A stretch of DNA of 64,000 nucleotides from Vitis vinifera (lineage: Eukaryota; Streptophyta; Magnoliopsida; Vitales; Vitaceae): assembly GCF_030704535.1 (NCBI RefSeq), contig NC_081807.1:3823001-3887000 (forward strand). Reading direction: 5' to 3'. Below the pieces are notes generated by a model. That model did no database searches, had not been told where the DNA came from, and worked only from the letters and a program-made list of their open reading frames with translations. The stretch's first letter is position 1, and every line of letters begins with the position of its first letter. A program made the position numbers and the translations under genes. Positions 36,142 through 49,760 of the stretch are shown here, one piece after another.

Positions 36142-39100
36142 ATGGTAGCTTCAGCTATATCAACGACCTTGAGTTCCTCTATTGTTTCTCGCAACACTTC
36201 CTCGTCCATTTCATTTTTTTCTCCCAGGTTGAATTAAATTTTGTTTGTTCCGTTAATTTTTAATTTTTTAATTTTTGTTTAGTAATTTTTGGAATTTAAT
36301 TTTTTCTGTGCAGATACTCAACAAAACCAATTGTTTCTGCTTTGTCCAAATCTTCAAGTATTGGTATTTTCTACTTTGTTTTTGTTTGTTTATGGATTTC
36401 AATTTATTCTTTTGATATATTGTTAATTGGTTCTGTTGAGAACGAGGCTGTTGAGCATTGTGAGAATGTAAACCTAGATTAAGATTCATTTGGGGTTCGA
36501 ATCAATGTTCACTTGATTCAATAACAGTTCTTTTCAGCTCATTATCCCCAATTTGTAGTATGCATTGCTGCCCTGCTTTCTTGAGGACTATGACAGAAGC
36601 AGAAATAAATGATGATACTGATCATGCTAACCACATATTGATTGAATTTCGAAATTTATTTTTGAAGATGTTAATTAGTACTCAAATATGACTTCTTCTT
36701 CTTCTTTTTTTTTTCCTTTCAATTGAGAGTGTATATGGAGATAGTAATTATTCAGGTTAAATATGGTGCTGTTTCCAGGATTATCTAGCAAAACTTCTGG
36801 GTTAAGTCTAAAGGTTGATGAACGGGGTCGCCATGCTGGTAATCCGAGGTATACTGCCTTTATCCCGCTGCATAAATTGTTGCTTCATGCATTGTTTTAA
36901 GACTTTTCAACAAATTGAAATTATTAAAAACATGTTTTATGGTGGTGGTGTTAGTTATCCGTTTGGTGTTGTGAGTATGCTACTTTCATGTTGATGGTTT
37001 CACTCAGAAAATATATATTTACGCATGACACTGCATTCTTTCTAATGGCAGTGTCACTTATCATTATTGCCATGACTATTATTTTTATCATTTTTTTAAT
37101 ATTTATCGTTGTGGATATCACAATCTGCAGTACTACTTATTATGGCAAACTTAAGCTATATTCACCGAAGAGTTGGAATAATCCTTAGTTGTTTAGAAAC
37201 TTTTGGAATATTATAATCAATACACTTGGTTACAGGAGGTTTTAAATTGTTTTCTTTATAGCCTATTAAAGTTGAAGAGGGTTACATTTTACAAATCTTC
37301 AGTTGTTGCCCTGTTAGTTTTGTACATTTTTATAAGATAATTGGTTTTGTACGGAAAAAGCACGAGAATGAGAATTTTCATGGTTGAAGAAGAAACAAGA
37401 GGAAAAGTCCTAGTCAAGGACCAAAAAGTAAGAAAGTAAAGGGTGCTGAATAAATATAAGCATTTGAAGTGTATGTATGCACTAGAATTGCTTATATACC
37501 TTGTGGACAGTATAACTGTATATGGAGTTCATCCTTCACTTTGATGAATCTCAAGTTAAATAAGCAGCTCCTGCAATGTGCCATTTGAAGGTTAACTATT
37601 TTATAACTAATTGGGCTTAAGGAAGAGCCACAGTTGCACTCACATGACACATGATGTGTGGAGTTAGGGGAAATGGATAATGATTTTAGGCCTTGTGACT
37701 CATCTATTAAATGATGGGGCAGAACTAAATTGAGGGAAATTATTGTATTTTTGCTATTTTTTCCATTAAATTTGCTAAAATCAATGATGTATACTTTAAT
37801 TGTATTCATATTTTGCTACATGGATCCACTTTTCCAAATAGTTTTTTATTACAGATGTGGAATTTATTTCACAATTCTTTTCTTGAATTTCATTTTTCTG
37901 AATTTCACTTTTCAGTATATTTCTAGTTTCACAGCTTTTCATTTTGCATACAGTTATGGTGCAATAGAAGCCAAAAAGGGGAACCCACCCGTAGCGCCAT
38001 CTGTGATGACTCCTGGAGGACCTTTGGACCTATCAACTGTTCTATTCAGGAGTCGAATTATTTTCATCGGGCAGCCAATCAATTCAATGGTGGCTCAGCG
38101 AGTTATCTCACAGCTTGTGACTCTCGCAGCTATTGATGAGGATGCAGATATTCTGGTGTGATTATAGTTTGAACTTGCTATTGTTTCTTCATTCTTGGAT
38201 TCAAATATTGGGTATAGAATATTGAAACGAATTTTTTTACAATCAGATGTATCTCAACTGCCCTGGTGGAAGCACCTATTCTGTATTGGCCATCTATGAT
38301 TGCATGGCTTGGGTAAGATAGTAAAGTTTGTTTGTTTGCCTTTCTATATTCTGTTTTTGTTATTTTGTTCATGCTTACAAGGCATTAGTAACATTTACAC
38401 AGTACTTAAATTAGACAAACTCTCACTTCTTTTCTCTTGTGTGCTCTGTTATGTTTCATCACCACCAAGGCCTTGGGTTAACATTTCTTTTGCAGTGAAC
38501 AGTTTAAGTAAGACTTTTCAGGAGATGCTCTAGTATCCTCCAGCTAGAGGCTTAAAGTACCCTTAGTTGGATTTGTGTGTGCATGTGTGTTTCATATTTT
38601 TAATTTGCTGCATGTGCTTGTACATAGCAAAGTAGAGATGTAAGTAGAAAATAGTTTGATGGGACCTTCTAGATGGGTTCCAAAGTACATGCAGGCCCTT
38701 GTTGGATTACATTGCTGTTCTTTCCATTCTATGTAAACCTGGTAGACGAGTTTTTTTTTTCTAAGATACTGTTTATAGTTAAAACAGGCATTGTTAGTTA
38801 TTATTAGCTTCTTGAAGTGTAATTTTATCCTCAAATTGTCTGCATGGTACTTCTTGATGTGTAATTACATCCCCAAATTGTGTGCATGGTACTCTGAATC
38901 CATACCTTTTCTGTCTCTAAGCTTATGTCCATCTAATCCTGCACTCATTTACTGACTCCTTAAATTGTTCAGATAAAGCCTAAGGTTGGAACAGTATGTT
39001 TTGGCGTAGCTGCAAGTCAAGGAGCACTTCTTCTTGCTGGTGGGGAAAAGGGAATGCGTTATGCAATGCCAAATGCACGTATTATGGTACACCAACCGCA

Positions 39101-42061
39101 GGGTGGATGTGGGGTATGAATTACCTCTTTCATATGGTTTATGGCTCTAACAGGCTATCATGGTCCTACTCAAATTCATTTGTGTATTATTTATAAACTG
39201 GCAGTCTTGCACTGAATACAAGGTGCCCATGGTGTTTTTACTGATTTATGCCTTCACTGCTGTACATGGAAATGGAAAACTACCCACTGTATCACCTTAA
39301 CACAAAGTCACCACATGCAACAAATAGCTGTTCTCTCTATTGCTCATGCAACACATAATTCCACGTGCTCCGATACTGTTCTGAACCTTATGTTTGACAG
39401 TACTGCACTTTCACTACTGCTCTTGCACTTGCTTGTTCTTGTTGGGATGGAAACAGCTATTTATTATCTCTTAAGTGGATTTCCTTGTACAAAACTGTTG
39501 AGCTGAGCAATAACTTTTATTTTTTCTTCTAATTCAGTTGGCACATCCCTCTGAGGCTCAGAATTAATCTAATTAGTTGCACTACTGAAGAATGTCCCTT
39601 TGACTGGGCACAAAGTCTCCAAGCATGATTAGATGTACTCTGCAGAAAATGGCTTGAGTCAGCCTACGAAGCTGACAGAGCCATAGTACATGAAGATGAT
39701 TTCTTTTGGATTATTTTTTAATTTTTAGTTTTTCAATTATTTAGCTCTCCTCTTTTCTTTAGGTCTCTTATTTATATTTGTATTATCTATAGGTAATTAA
39801 GTCAGTTATCATTACAATTCTTTTCCTCTTATTTCTAGGATTATTTAGGCTTCTAAATACATTGTCTTGATTAGACTTGAGGGACATCTTTATTTCTTAT
39901 CAATAAACTATTTTCTGGAATTTCTTTTGAGAATTCTATTTTATCTATTGTTCCTGGTATTCCATTATTGGAATCGACAAGACTAGAGATGTCTAGTTCT
40001 TGATATTTTCTTTAAGGGAATCAATAAAATATGGTGCCTTTTGTCATTATTCAACCCTGTAACTACGTGTCCACTCCATCAGAACATATTTAGAGCCAAA
40101 ACGCCCATTGCATTAGAAGCAGATTTAATAGTTTATTTGGTGAGCATACCATCCCTTATTTATGTGCTTAATTTTGCCTACCAGAGAGATGTGCTGCTGT
40201 GTTTCCTACATCTGGCTCACACATGCTCATTGTAGTTTGTAGAGTCTGTCATGCAATGGATCAAATTAAACCTTTTTAACCGTGGATGATCAAATAATGA
40301 CACAGCTATATATATGCCTTACCATGTATCTAAGCTTCAATAAAATAAAATTGGATGCCCATCTTTCTAAAATATAATATAATTTAATTAGGGCTTTTTT
40401 TCCCCTTCCGAAGCGTAAAAATGCATGTGCATCTGTTAACCATCTTTCCTTGTTCAATCCAACGTGTTTTGGTAAATTGATTGTTGCAAATTTCTAGTGC
40501 TTAAATTATGAATATTATAGATTTGATTGTGCCATGCCTCGCTTGTAGGGCCACGTGGAGGATGTAAGGCGCCAAGTGAATGAAGCAGTTCAATCTCGCC
40601 ATGTGAGTCTCATTTCCTACTCAGTTTCATGCTCTTGAATATTTCTTGATAATTACAATGCAACCCAAATTGAATTCAAACTTTTCAAACATGTTTAGAA
40701 ATTCTTGTTAAGTTGATTGACTCCAACTGGAAAGCTAAGACGATGTCTGAGTCCAATTTCCATTCTTTCAACATTGTGTGGCTGTTTACAAGCTGAAATT
40801 TAGGTGCAAGAAATCATCCAAAGTTGAAAAAGAAAAAAAAAAAAAGGAGCTTATGTTATTAAATTTTGAGATGATTTGTGGAAAAGTTTTCCTTATGCAT
40901 AGACTTTAATAGCTTAGCATGCTAACTTTGTCCAATGATATTTGCACCTGTTTCACAACAGTACTCATTTTTCCAATATTTCATTTTCCATTGAAAAAAA
41001 ACATAGATGAAGGCGCCATCAGTATGGAAAGGAAAATCAGGTAAAGAAACACCCAAACTGTTGAAAGAAGCTGCATAGCATTGCAATTTTTGTATTGGGA
41101 AGTCATATTATATGTAAGAATTTCCATTACATGAAATAAATTGATAAACTCGGTACCTCTAGTCTACTTTCTCGAAAATGGCACGACAAAAGTACAAATA
41201 AAAAAAAGTGAAGTCATTTTCCATCATTTTGAAGGAAGATAGAATTGTAATCCATGAATATCAATATTCTAGTTTGTCAAGCACCAAAATAGTGGAAGTT
41301 ATTCGATTCCATTTCCATAGTTTACTTTAATTGGACACCTAATAGTAGCCCAAATCTTTCATATGATATTTTGGAGTTTCTGAGGTAAAGTGAGAGCGCT
41401 TCTCTGAGATTTGGTTCAACTTCCATGATCTGCTACCTGAATTTTCCAGTTTCTGCAGTAACCCTCTTCTCTCTCCTTGTATCTGGCTGTATGATGACTC
41501 ATCATCTAAGCTTCCTTTTTTATCTTACTTCTTTCCTGATAATTTGCTGCAGAAAATTGACAAGATGTATGCTGCTTTTACTGGCCAACCTCTCGAGCAA
41601 GTGCAACAATACACTGAGAGGGATCGTTTCTTATCTGCTTCTGAGGTACATTGCACTTTTATCTATTTATTTTTGTCTGTGATATCAATGCCAATTTCTT
41701 GGTAATAACCTCCTGTTGTCAGCTCTTTGTTCTACAAATCGACTCCTAACTGTAAGTTTGTAACTGGGTTGCTTTTGAAAACATCATGAGCAGCTACCCT
41801 ATGCAAATAAACTTGAAATCACATCCGATGTAGATTCTTACATACAGATTTGAAATTCCTTTTTCTTTTTTGGTTATATGACATCTGGTAAATTAGCATG
41901 TGTCTGGGTCTCTCTGGGGCTAACTTTGCTGTCAGTTCATATTTGCATACTGTAAATCAACCCTGTCACAACACTACTAACCATCAACCTGCCATTGCCG
42001 CCTTGTTTTTCAGGCCATGGAGTTTGGCTTCATCGACGGTATCCTAGAAACCGAGTACTAA
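36142..42061 (+). CDS. CLPP6: Chloroplast ATP-dependent Clp protease proteolytic subunit 6
   Basis: Nine exons: 36142..36227, 36314..36363, 36779..36848, 37954..38155, 38247..38312, 38973..39113, 40549..40602, 41553..41645, 42014..42061; all borders GT-AG and phases agree, giving 269 residues (Arabidopsis ClpP6 is about 271). Residues 1 to about 60 are a Ser/Thr-rich plastid transit peptide. The ClpP fold follows with the intact triad: Ser173 in GVAASQGA, His198 in RIMVHQP and Asp247 in TERDRF. The spacings of 25 and 49 equal E. coli ClpP S111-H136-D185. The [12 protein letters not shown] and [20 protein letters not shown] blocks are typical of ClpP6 rather than other plant paralogues. It is a catalytic subunit of the stromal ClpPR core. 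The 5' UTR is CT-rich. LEW1 is its convergent neighbour. Confidence 0.96.
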
Positions 42062-42239
42062 AATTCCAGCCATCCATGGAAGATTATTCAATGCAAATTT
42101 GGAACTTGGTGCTGCAGATTGCTGTTTTGAGGATGATCAATTGTACCTTCATGTGTGATGTTGCGAATGGTGCCATATCATGGTGCCTATAGATTTTAAT
42201 GCTAATTAGTTGAGGTTCTGATTATAGAAATACAAGATT

Positions 42240-43675
42240 GTTTTATTTTAACTCACTTTTTGTCAGACTAATTTATTGATTTTACTGTTGAGTGGAAATT
42301 AATCCCTAAATTTCATTTATATCCTAAAAAACTAAGATATTAAAAAAAAATTTACTATAAATTTTAAGTAGTAAATTCATACTTTTCATACAAGAGTAAA
42401 TCATATTTTATTTTTATTTTAAAAATAAAAAATAGGAAGTTTATCCAAATGAATAATACTTGCAAACCTTGTAAAACTCAAGAGAACCCTATTTTGATAA
42501 TCTAAGTGAAATTCACCTACATAATTGAAATAATAAACAGAAATATCTTTGATGTCCAAAGATGGATTTAAATTCAGCAATTTGCACAAAGGTTTATCCA
42601 GGCAAATATTGGGGATTTCAGCATTTGATACTTCCCAACATTCAGATTGGAAGCTTAATGGACTTGTCTACATTGATGCAATACAAATAATATTATAAAA
42701 CTTCATGGGCAGATGCTGAATACTCCAGCATTGTCCTCAAAATTTATATAGTCTGCAGCCATTGTTGGGAACTTGAGCATTTCCCTGTCATCCAAGCACT
42801 ACCCCAAACTCTAACATAGATGATGTCCTCCAATTATACTAAGTTATGTACCTGATACAAGAAGGAAAATGCAGAACAACTCAAAAGGATTGTAAGGAAA
42901 GTTGGCCTTGAATTCATAGCAGTTCCATAGGAGACAAGAAACTAAGAAGGTCTAAGGCCATCTTATGGAAAAAGAATCAAGGGCTTTTTTAGGGACCTTT
43001 TTTAAAAACAGTTCTCAAAAAACAATTTTTGACAACAGTATTCAAAAATAGTTAATTGATATTCTCTAGAATAAAAATCTGTTCGGAAATTGGAATGTTT
43101 TCAATCTATTTTATGCATTCTCAAAGTATTTTTTAAAAAATAAATTTTATCTATAGTGTTTTATTTTCAATCATTTTTTATATTTGTACGATAATTTTTT
43201 AAAATAATTCTTAGAAAACAAGTGAAAACAAATTTTCAAAAAACAGTTTTTTGTCAAAAAAATTGCCAAATATATTTTCAACTCTGGAAAACAATTCCAA
43301 ACAGGCTCCAATGTTTTGTGCATGCATGGGTGTTTTTATTTTGCACTTTTGAACAAACTAATAGGATTGCTAGAATGAATCATCACCACATCAATAGTAC
43401 TAGAACAAAAAATAATTCATCAATCAGATAATTCAGTCATGTAAGATGAAGTCGCAAAGTACAGGCTCGTTTATCTTTCACAAAAATGAACTGAAATTAT
43501 TTCAAATGCCATGTAAAATACAATAGAATGGTTCAATTTTTAATTGTCCATTCCAAATGAATGCAAAGTTTTCTGTAATGAGAGGTAAATACGATTCATT
43601 TTTAACCAGCAATGGTTCAATTTTCAAGGATTAAAAAGGGTATTTCAGATCAAAAAGGAATTTCTAAATCTAAAC
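42240..43675. other. Convergent spacer between CLPP6 and LEW1
   Basis: Contains the 3' flanks of both genes and one MITE copy (42990-43310). No gene is supported. Confidence 0.5.
42990..43310 (+). mobile_element. Foldback MITE copy
   Basis: Same family as 10080-10535 (TTTATTTTCAATCATTTTTT, AGAAAACAAGTGAAAACAAA). The right end CAATTCCAAACAGGCTCC reads GGAGCCTGTTTGG on the other strand, the usual style of plant MITE termini. Confidence 0.55.
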
Positions 43676-46600
43676 CTACTTACCATAGTTTTGGTGCACC
43701 ATTGAGAACTTGTAGATAGCTTTTAATAAAGAGCCATATTTCATGGACTTCAATGGCCCCATATGTCTGTAACACAAAAGTAGGGTCATAACTCAATCCA
43801 AGGAATAAACAAGAAAGAGAAGAGAGAAGTTCCATTGCTGCTAAAATACCATGCTCATAGAATTCTAGGATGAAATTCAAAATCCAAACTTTTACAGAAG
43901 TATAAATCAAGGCTAGAAAAACAATGACTTACAGAAATTGTAGAACATAAATAAAATGAGGAGCTGCCACCTTCAATTGCTTAGTAGTCTTTTGCAATAT
44001 ACCTTTGTGTTATTTAGTTGGGACAAGGCTTGCTAGACCTAAGTTTGGTTCATATGCATATATAATTGCCATGTTTGTTCTTCTCAAGTCCTCAAAAATC
44101 TCTTACAAAACAGGAAATAATTCTTCAGTCTACCAAAGACAGATTTGAGCTCCACTATTAATAAGTTTCAATCAAGCTGTGGCATCTTATGAAGTTGATG
44201 AGACTGCTAAACCACTCAATCAAGTCTGAGTTTTCATGCATGAGGCCAACAAAATATTAGAACATCCACCAAAATATATATATGTACACAACATATACAT
44301 ATTTCACAGGGAGTCCATTTTGGTTGCTTTATTGAGACCTATTGGCTCCTTTGAACCCATTTAGGCCGATGAACAAGAGAACATGGGACACATTGGTTAC
44401 TACTTTTGCAAACACAAAGTTCTTTTTGCCTCTCATTAGAGGGTTCAGACAAATCAAAAGAATTATAAAGTAATTGAACTGGTCCCATTATACCAGTACA
44501 ATGACTACATGTAAATGGAAGAAAAGTTACGAATATTCTCTAGGAAAACACTGTAAGAAGTAAAAACTCCAGGTTCAGCTCCTGGCTTCATTACAGCAAT
44601 GAAGTTTAGTATTTCCCTCACTGAATTTTTTTCCTCAAGACAGCATTTTTCTGGAAATTTCCAGGCAATAGAGTGAAATTAGTTGCAAACCAAACAGTCA
44701 TGCCCGTTGTATCATGGGCAACTAAAATGGTGGTAACAACTACTGCCCTGGTTTTTGAGAAAATCTTTTCATTAGCCTGTTTGTTTAATGAGGTAGCTAA
44801 CTGAAACATGATATACTACTGGGAAATCACTTCCATGGAAACAAACAATGCCCATATCAAACAGTTTTCAGGCAGCACCAAAACTTCTGGATTTTGAATA
44901 GACCCACAAACCAAACATGGGAATGAAAGGGTAGGTTTTGAAAGACTCTCCAATCCAATTAAGAGGCATTGGAGATGGAAACAGAAAGCTCTATCTAACA
45001 CATTGACAACCAACCTGAACAACAACACAAGGGCCATGGCCATCTCCCTAGCAACTATTGAAAGGCCTGTAAAATATCCTTGCCATAACATTTTAAGTTA
45101 TTGAGAGAGGGACCAAAGCATTTATTTGATGGAAGGAAGCTTCCAGAAAAAATAAAATAAAATTCATCTTGTCTCTCCTATTTAAATGACTGGTGAGGAA
45201 GGACAAGAATTATTTCAATTAACTAAAAAATTAATTTGATTGCAGGATTGAGAAAGGACACTCACATAATCTCAGTGTATCTTATTCTCCATGCAGGAAA
45301 CCCTAGGTGGCATCTTGCCGGTCCATAAATTAATAGGAGATCAGGGTCTGGCCCTCTGCAACCTTATAGATCAATAAAAACATAAAAGGTTAAATTGGGG
45401 GAAAAAAAAACAAGAAAGGAAAGCAGATATATAAACTAAGAAGCAAATTTGAGAACTAAAACAGACCAACAGCTTTTAGTGCCTCTGCCATATGAGGTTC
45501 CGTAAAGATTGACTCCGCTGAACTGCCACCAGAATCGGCTGATTTCAAATACTTCATGAAAAGTATATTAGCAGCTTTGGTCACTGCTCCCTTTCCATCA
45601 GAAATTGAAGCAAATTCCAAGGTTATATGTTCTTGGTCAAGTAGTAAATTATTTTCATCGACTCCCTGCATAAAATGGGAGCCAATCAACTTCATTACCA
45701 CAGGAATTACAATGACATAAGAATTAATTATGGTAACAGCATAAAAAAACAAAATGAGGGTTAGATTTCAATTTTGTCTGAAAATAAGAAAATTCATGTA
45801 GAATAAGAATATCAAATAGCAGCTGAAAGCAACAAAAATGAAAGACAAATCCAGGCTTCGCCTTAAATTCATTGGTTGAAGTCTTGTCAAGTCAAAGTCC
45901 AAACAAGTAGCCCAACTAGAGATAGTAACCTCTAAATATAGCTTCAAATCAAAAGAGAGGTCGGTTTGCAGCTACAAACCAAGAATGGTTTGAACTAAAC
46001 CCTCACTGATAGATTGATCATGGCAACATGCCCATAAACAGCCTCATCAAATGTGAGTAAATATTGCCTGTAATGGTGGAGAATTCAGGAAATAAAAGTA
46101 ATGCTAGAGGATGGTACCTCAAACAATGTAGCATCAGTCAGTTTCTCCAATATAGCTTCCTTTGATTTCTTCAGCACTCCTAGAATGAAAAGAAAAAAGG
46201 TTAAAAACAATAGCCAGAGAAGCAAATTACTGGGCTTTGCCAGGCATCTGTACCTTCATTATCATAAAGGCAGACATGCTTCACACCAATTGTTGCCAGC
46301 CAATTCAAAAGCTCAATAACTTTGGGGATCTGATGAGCTTCTTCACTTTCTATCACAATGGCCAGGTAGCGAAGGTTGCCTAAATTAAGGGCTTCGTACC
46401 TCTTCAGTAATCCACTAGAGATAAAACAGCTTTCTAGCACATAAGCTGCTTGCCGTGCCAGGAACCACACGCTGACAATAAAATGAAGAAAATGCCAGAG
46501 TACCTTAAGTCCAAGACTCCCAATCTGCACAAGCCTTAAAGCCAAATGAATATCTAATTTAAGTTTTTAAGAAAGCTAGCAACATGAATGTCAATAAGCC

Positions 46601-47822
46601 ATGTTCATCTATTGAGATGGCTTGCCTAGACTTGCCCCTTTTTGGACATAAATGACATAACGATTCATCAATTATAAGCTCTTAAAAAGCACAAAAATTC
46701 AACTTATCAGATTCCTAACACCAAATAAATGATTGAATTCAGTTGATTCACGATGAACAACATATTAATTATGTGAAAAAATAAAGGAAATGAAAATTAC
46801 TTCATTAAGATTCTAAAATGGTACCCTCCTTGCAGCAAAAGCTATCATACTTTTTGTCTTTCATGTTAACCCATTTGGGTTGATTGGAAAGTGAGGAATA
46901 ATACATCTTACACCTCAGACTTTAACATCTCATACACAGGATCTCATGCTGAAACACCTCTGGGGTCAGCTAGAAAAATAAAAACAAATCTCCCTTTCAA
47001 CAGATTATGAGTGAGGAATACAACTGTTAAGAAAATCCCTTGAAATTTATTCACATGATCTTTGAGTTAAAGATATTCCGAAATCTGATGCATAGCCTCA
47101 ACGGCTCTTAACCTCCGCTACCTTCCCCCACCCCTAAACTAAAAAGAAGCCACTCTCACAAAGTACATCTTTTCTTACTTGTCAAGTTTGTCTCTCAAAC
47201 TTATTGCAATCAAAAACTTCAATTCATGGGGCTTTTCACTGTCCCACGAATATAAGATCAATTTATACTTTATCATATTTAAGCCCATTTTCTCGTAAAC
47301 ATATCTTACTTCACAATGCACATATGAACATTTTTTGGATTTTAAAAAATAACATCACCTACACCTTCCATTATCTCCTTCAGCAGTGACCATATATTTT
47401 CTCCACAGCTTCGATATCATTTGGTTAGCGCACCATTCTAAAGGATGGCATTTATTCTCAAATGCTATAGGAAATAAAATTTAATGGTTTTTTTTTAATT
47501 TTTTGAAACAAAACAAAATTGAATACTATCATGTCAACACAGGCCTCCTCAAATCAAACAACAAACCTAGTCAAAACCAAGGATATTACAAATGGAAAAC
47601 TATTCAAATAGCAACTATACACACCGTATATACATCACTTTTTAGCAATTGAAAAAAAAAGGTAAGGATGAAGGTTTTAGAACTTCATAATAATGAGTGA
47701 CACCACTAATATAAATCCAAAACAAAAGATACCCAACAAGTCAACGGCAGTGGAAAAGAAGCTTAAGTACGTACATGAGATATCCAACAATATACCTTCT
47801 GAACTTCATCTCCAAAATCCAT
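43676..47822 (-). CDS. LEW1: NUS1/NgBR-type subunit of dehydrodolichyl diphosphate synthase (LEW1)
   Basis: Six exons, complement(43676..43766, 45266..45353, 45467..45665, 46118..46179, 46254..46524, 47796..47822), give 245 residues (Arabidopsis LEW1 about 254). The first exon codes only MDFGDEVQK. An N-terminal hydrophobic stretch (LGLKVLWHFLHFIVSVWFLA) can anchor the protein in the ER membrane. Then come GNLRYLAIVIESEEA, VKHVCLYDNEG, LTLEFAS-like and AKAANILFMKYLKS blocks, PDPDLLLIYGPARCHLGFPAWRI-type motif and the C-terminal HMGPLKSMKYGSLLKA. The family is the non-catalytic partner of cis-prenyltransferase in dolichol synthesis. For exon 5 the second of two adjacent AG acceptors is used because only it keeps the conserved frame. 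The protein ends NYGK. Confidence 0.92.
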
Positions 47823-48981
47823 TGATCTATAAAAGAAACAAAGAAAATAAATTATCAAACGAATTGAAATCAATTACAAAAAATTACTCAACAATCAAAC
47901 AAACACCCAGAGAAAAATATAAAATTGCAGTTATTCATATAACAATTAAACATAAAAAAGAGAATTAACGAATCTAAACCACAGAGAAAATTAGCAAATC
48001 AGCCTCTCACATTGAAAATATCAACTGGGTTCCGAAATTCCGCCCGAAAAATCAAGGCAAAACCTTCTTTATCCAAACAGAATCTTAAAGCCAAAAAGAA
48101 AACAGAAAAAAAAAATCAACAATCTAATGTGGGCATTGTTCAAATATGCACATAACCAACAAAACCCAGAAACATGGGAAAAAAATTTTGAATATAGAAA
48201 AAAATACCCAGAAAAAGAAAAAAGAGAAATCTGGAAAGGAAGCAGAAAACTTTGGACGGTTAGGTGAGTGAAATAAGGAAGAAGCGATCACCCTCTTTGT
48301 TTTTCGTCCTTCGTGCTATGGGCCTATGGCCACCAACCAATCCAGCTTCTTGTCATCAGTCTCACTCTACTCATAGAAGTTTAAATCATTTTCAGCAAAT
48401 TCATCTTAGACCCCAATTGGTCCCCTCTTCTTTTCTGCTTAAAACCACTTCCTCCCAGAGAGTGATTCGCTCGCACAGAGATTTTAGCTTTAATTTTGAG
48501 TGAATTGACTTTATTTATTATTATTATTATTTTTTTATTATTATAATAATAAATGTTAAGATATGGTAGTGTTTATCTAAATGTCACACAGAGGCCAGTT
48601 TCTTTCAAACTGAAATTAACGACTTTATTTCACATAAAGCTCATTTTTTAGATAATTATTGTCAATTAATTATTAAATTAAAAATTATTTAAATTAATTA
48701 TTAAATTAAAAATTATTTAAATTAATTTTAAATATTATCTAATAAATTAATTTAAAATTTAAAACAATAAAAATATTTATTTTGTAAATAATTATTTAAA
48801 ATTCCATAGATTTTTATCAAGAAGCAAGAGCAACCTCGTAACATCACTCGGTTCTCAAACAAAACATGACTCTGATACCATTTACACTCATGACATACTT
48901 TTTAAGAAAGATTTTAGCTTATAAATTTATTTGAAGAGACAATTTTTATTTTTCTCTTTCTTAATTGACAAAAATTATGAT

Positions 48982-49222
48982 AGATTTATACGCACAATTG
49001 ACAGTAATCACATAACAAAGTATGTAAAATCTTAATTATTTTTTTATAAATGCATTAAATTTAGATTTTTCAAACTTAGTTATTATTTTGTGTAAACACC
49101 AAGATTTATACGCACAATTGACAATAATCACATAACAAAGTATGTAAAATCTTAATTATTTTTTTATAAATGCATTAAATTTAGATTTTTCAAACTTAGT
49201 TATTATTTTGTGTAAACACCAA
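48982..49222. repeat. Direct tandem duplication, period 120 bp, two copies
   Basis: The unit AGATTTATACGCACAATTGA...TGTAAACACCA occurs at 48982 and again at 49102 with a single visible difference (ACAGTAATC versus ACAATAATC), so it is very recent. Confidence 0.93.
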
Positions 49223-49489
49223 CCTTTTCCCAGTTCTTTTTTGGAACAAGCTAAGCAAGCCTACTCTATATACTCTAAAATTTCAAATACTATGACTTTC
49301 CCATTCCAACGTACACTAAAATTTCAAATCTAGAAGTACTAATCAATTTAATGTCCATGACTTTACCCTTCCCTCTTTCATCTGCATTTCTGTTCACATA
49401 CCAAACTTTGAATTTGGGCAAAGGACAAAAGAACGAAAGGGAGAAGAAAAAGGTTTTTTTCAATCTGTATCTTAATTAATTTTGAAGAA

Positions 49490-49760
49490 AACAGTTACAT
49501 TACATTTGGTTCTCCAAAAGTACCAAGCAAAAAATAATATTTGTATATTTAATTGAATTATAAAAAATTTAAAAAATAATTAAAAATTTATACATTTTCA
49601 CATTATTTAATATTTATATTAATGAGTTAAAATAAATAAAATAAATTTAAAATAACAAATAAAAATAATTTATTAGACTTTAAATCTATTTTTATTTTTT
49701 CTTCACTTTTATTTTATTTTATTTTTACATTTTCCCTCAAATTTTCCTACAACCAAATCG
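49490..49760 (-). mobile_element. MITE copy of the 'TGTTTGG' family, reversed
   Basis: Starts ACATTTGGTTCTCCAAAAGT and ends near TTTTCCCTCAAATTTTCCTACAACCAAAT, the mirror arrangement of the element at 7834-8156, with the same AATAATTTATTxACTTTAAATC core. Confidence 0.55.

Noticed and set aside
36988-37188. 66-codon hydrophobic plus-strand frame
   Set aside because: Falls in the third CLPP6 intron; the exon chain on both sides is continuous in phase without it.
43680-43910. 76-codon minus-strand frame ending in ...LNGAPKLW
   Set aside because: Overlaps the last LEW1 exon in a wrong frame; the shifted frame gives the conserved HMGPLKSMKYGSLLKA end.
44816-45091. 91-codon minus-strand frame between LEW1 exons
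   Set aside because: Lies in the last LEW1 intron; the conserved C-terminus is found at 43676-43766 instead and the frame does not fit the family.
48869-48880. ACTCTGATACCA resembling a reversed LTR-element primer-binding site
   Set aside because: No LTR border, polypurine tract or coding remnant is visible next to it; a 12-bp match may be chance.
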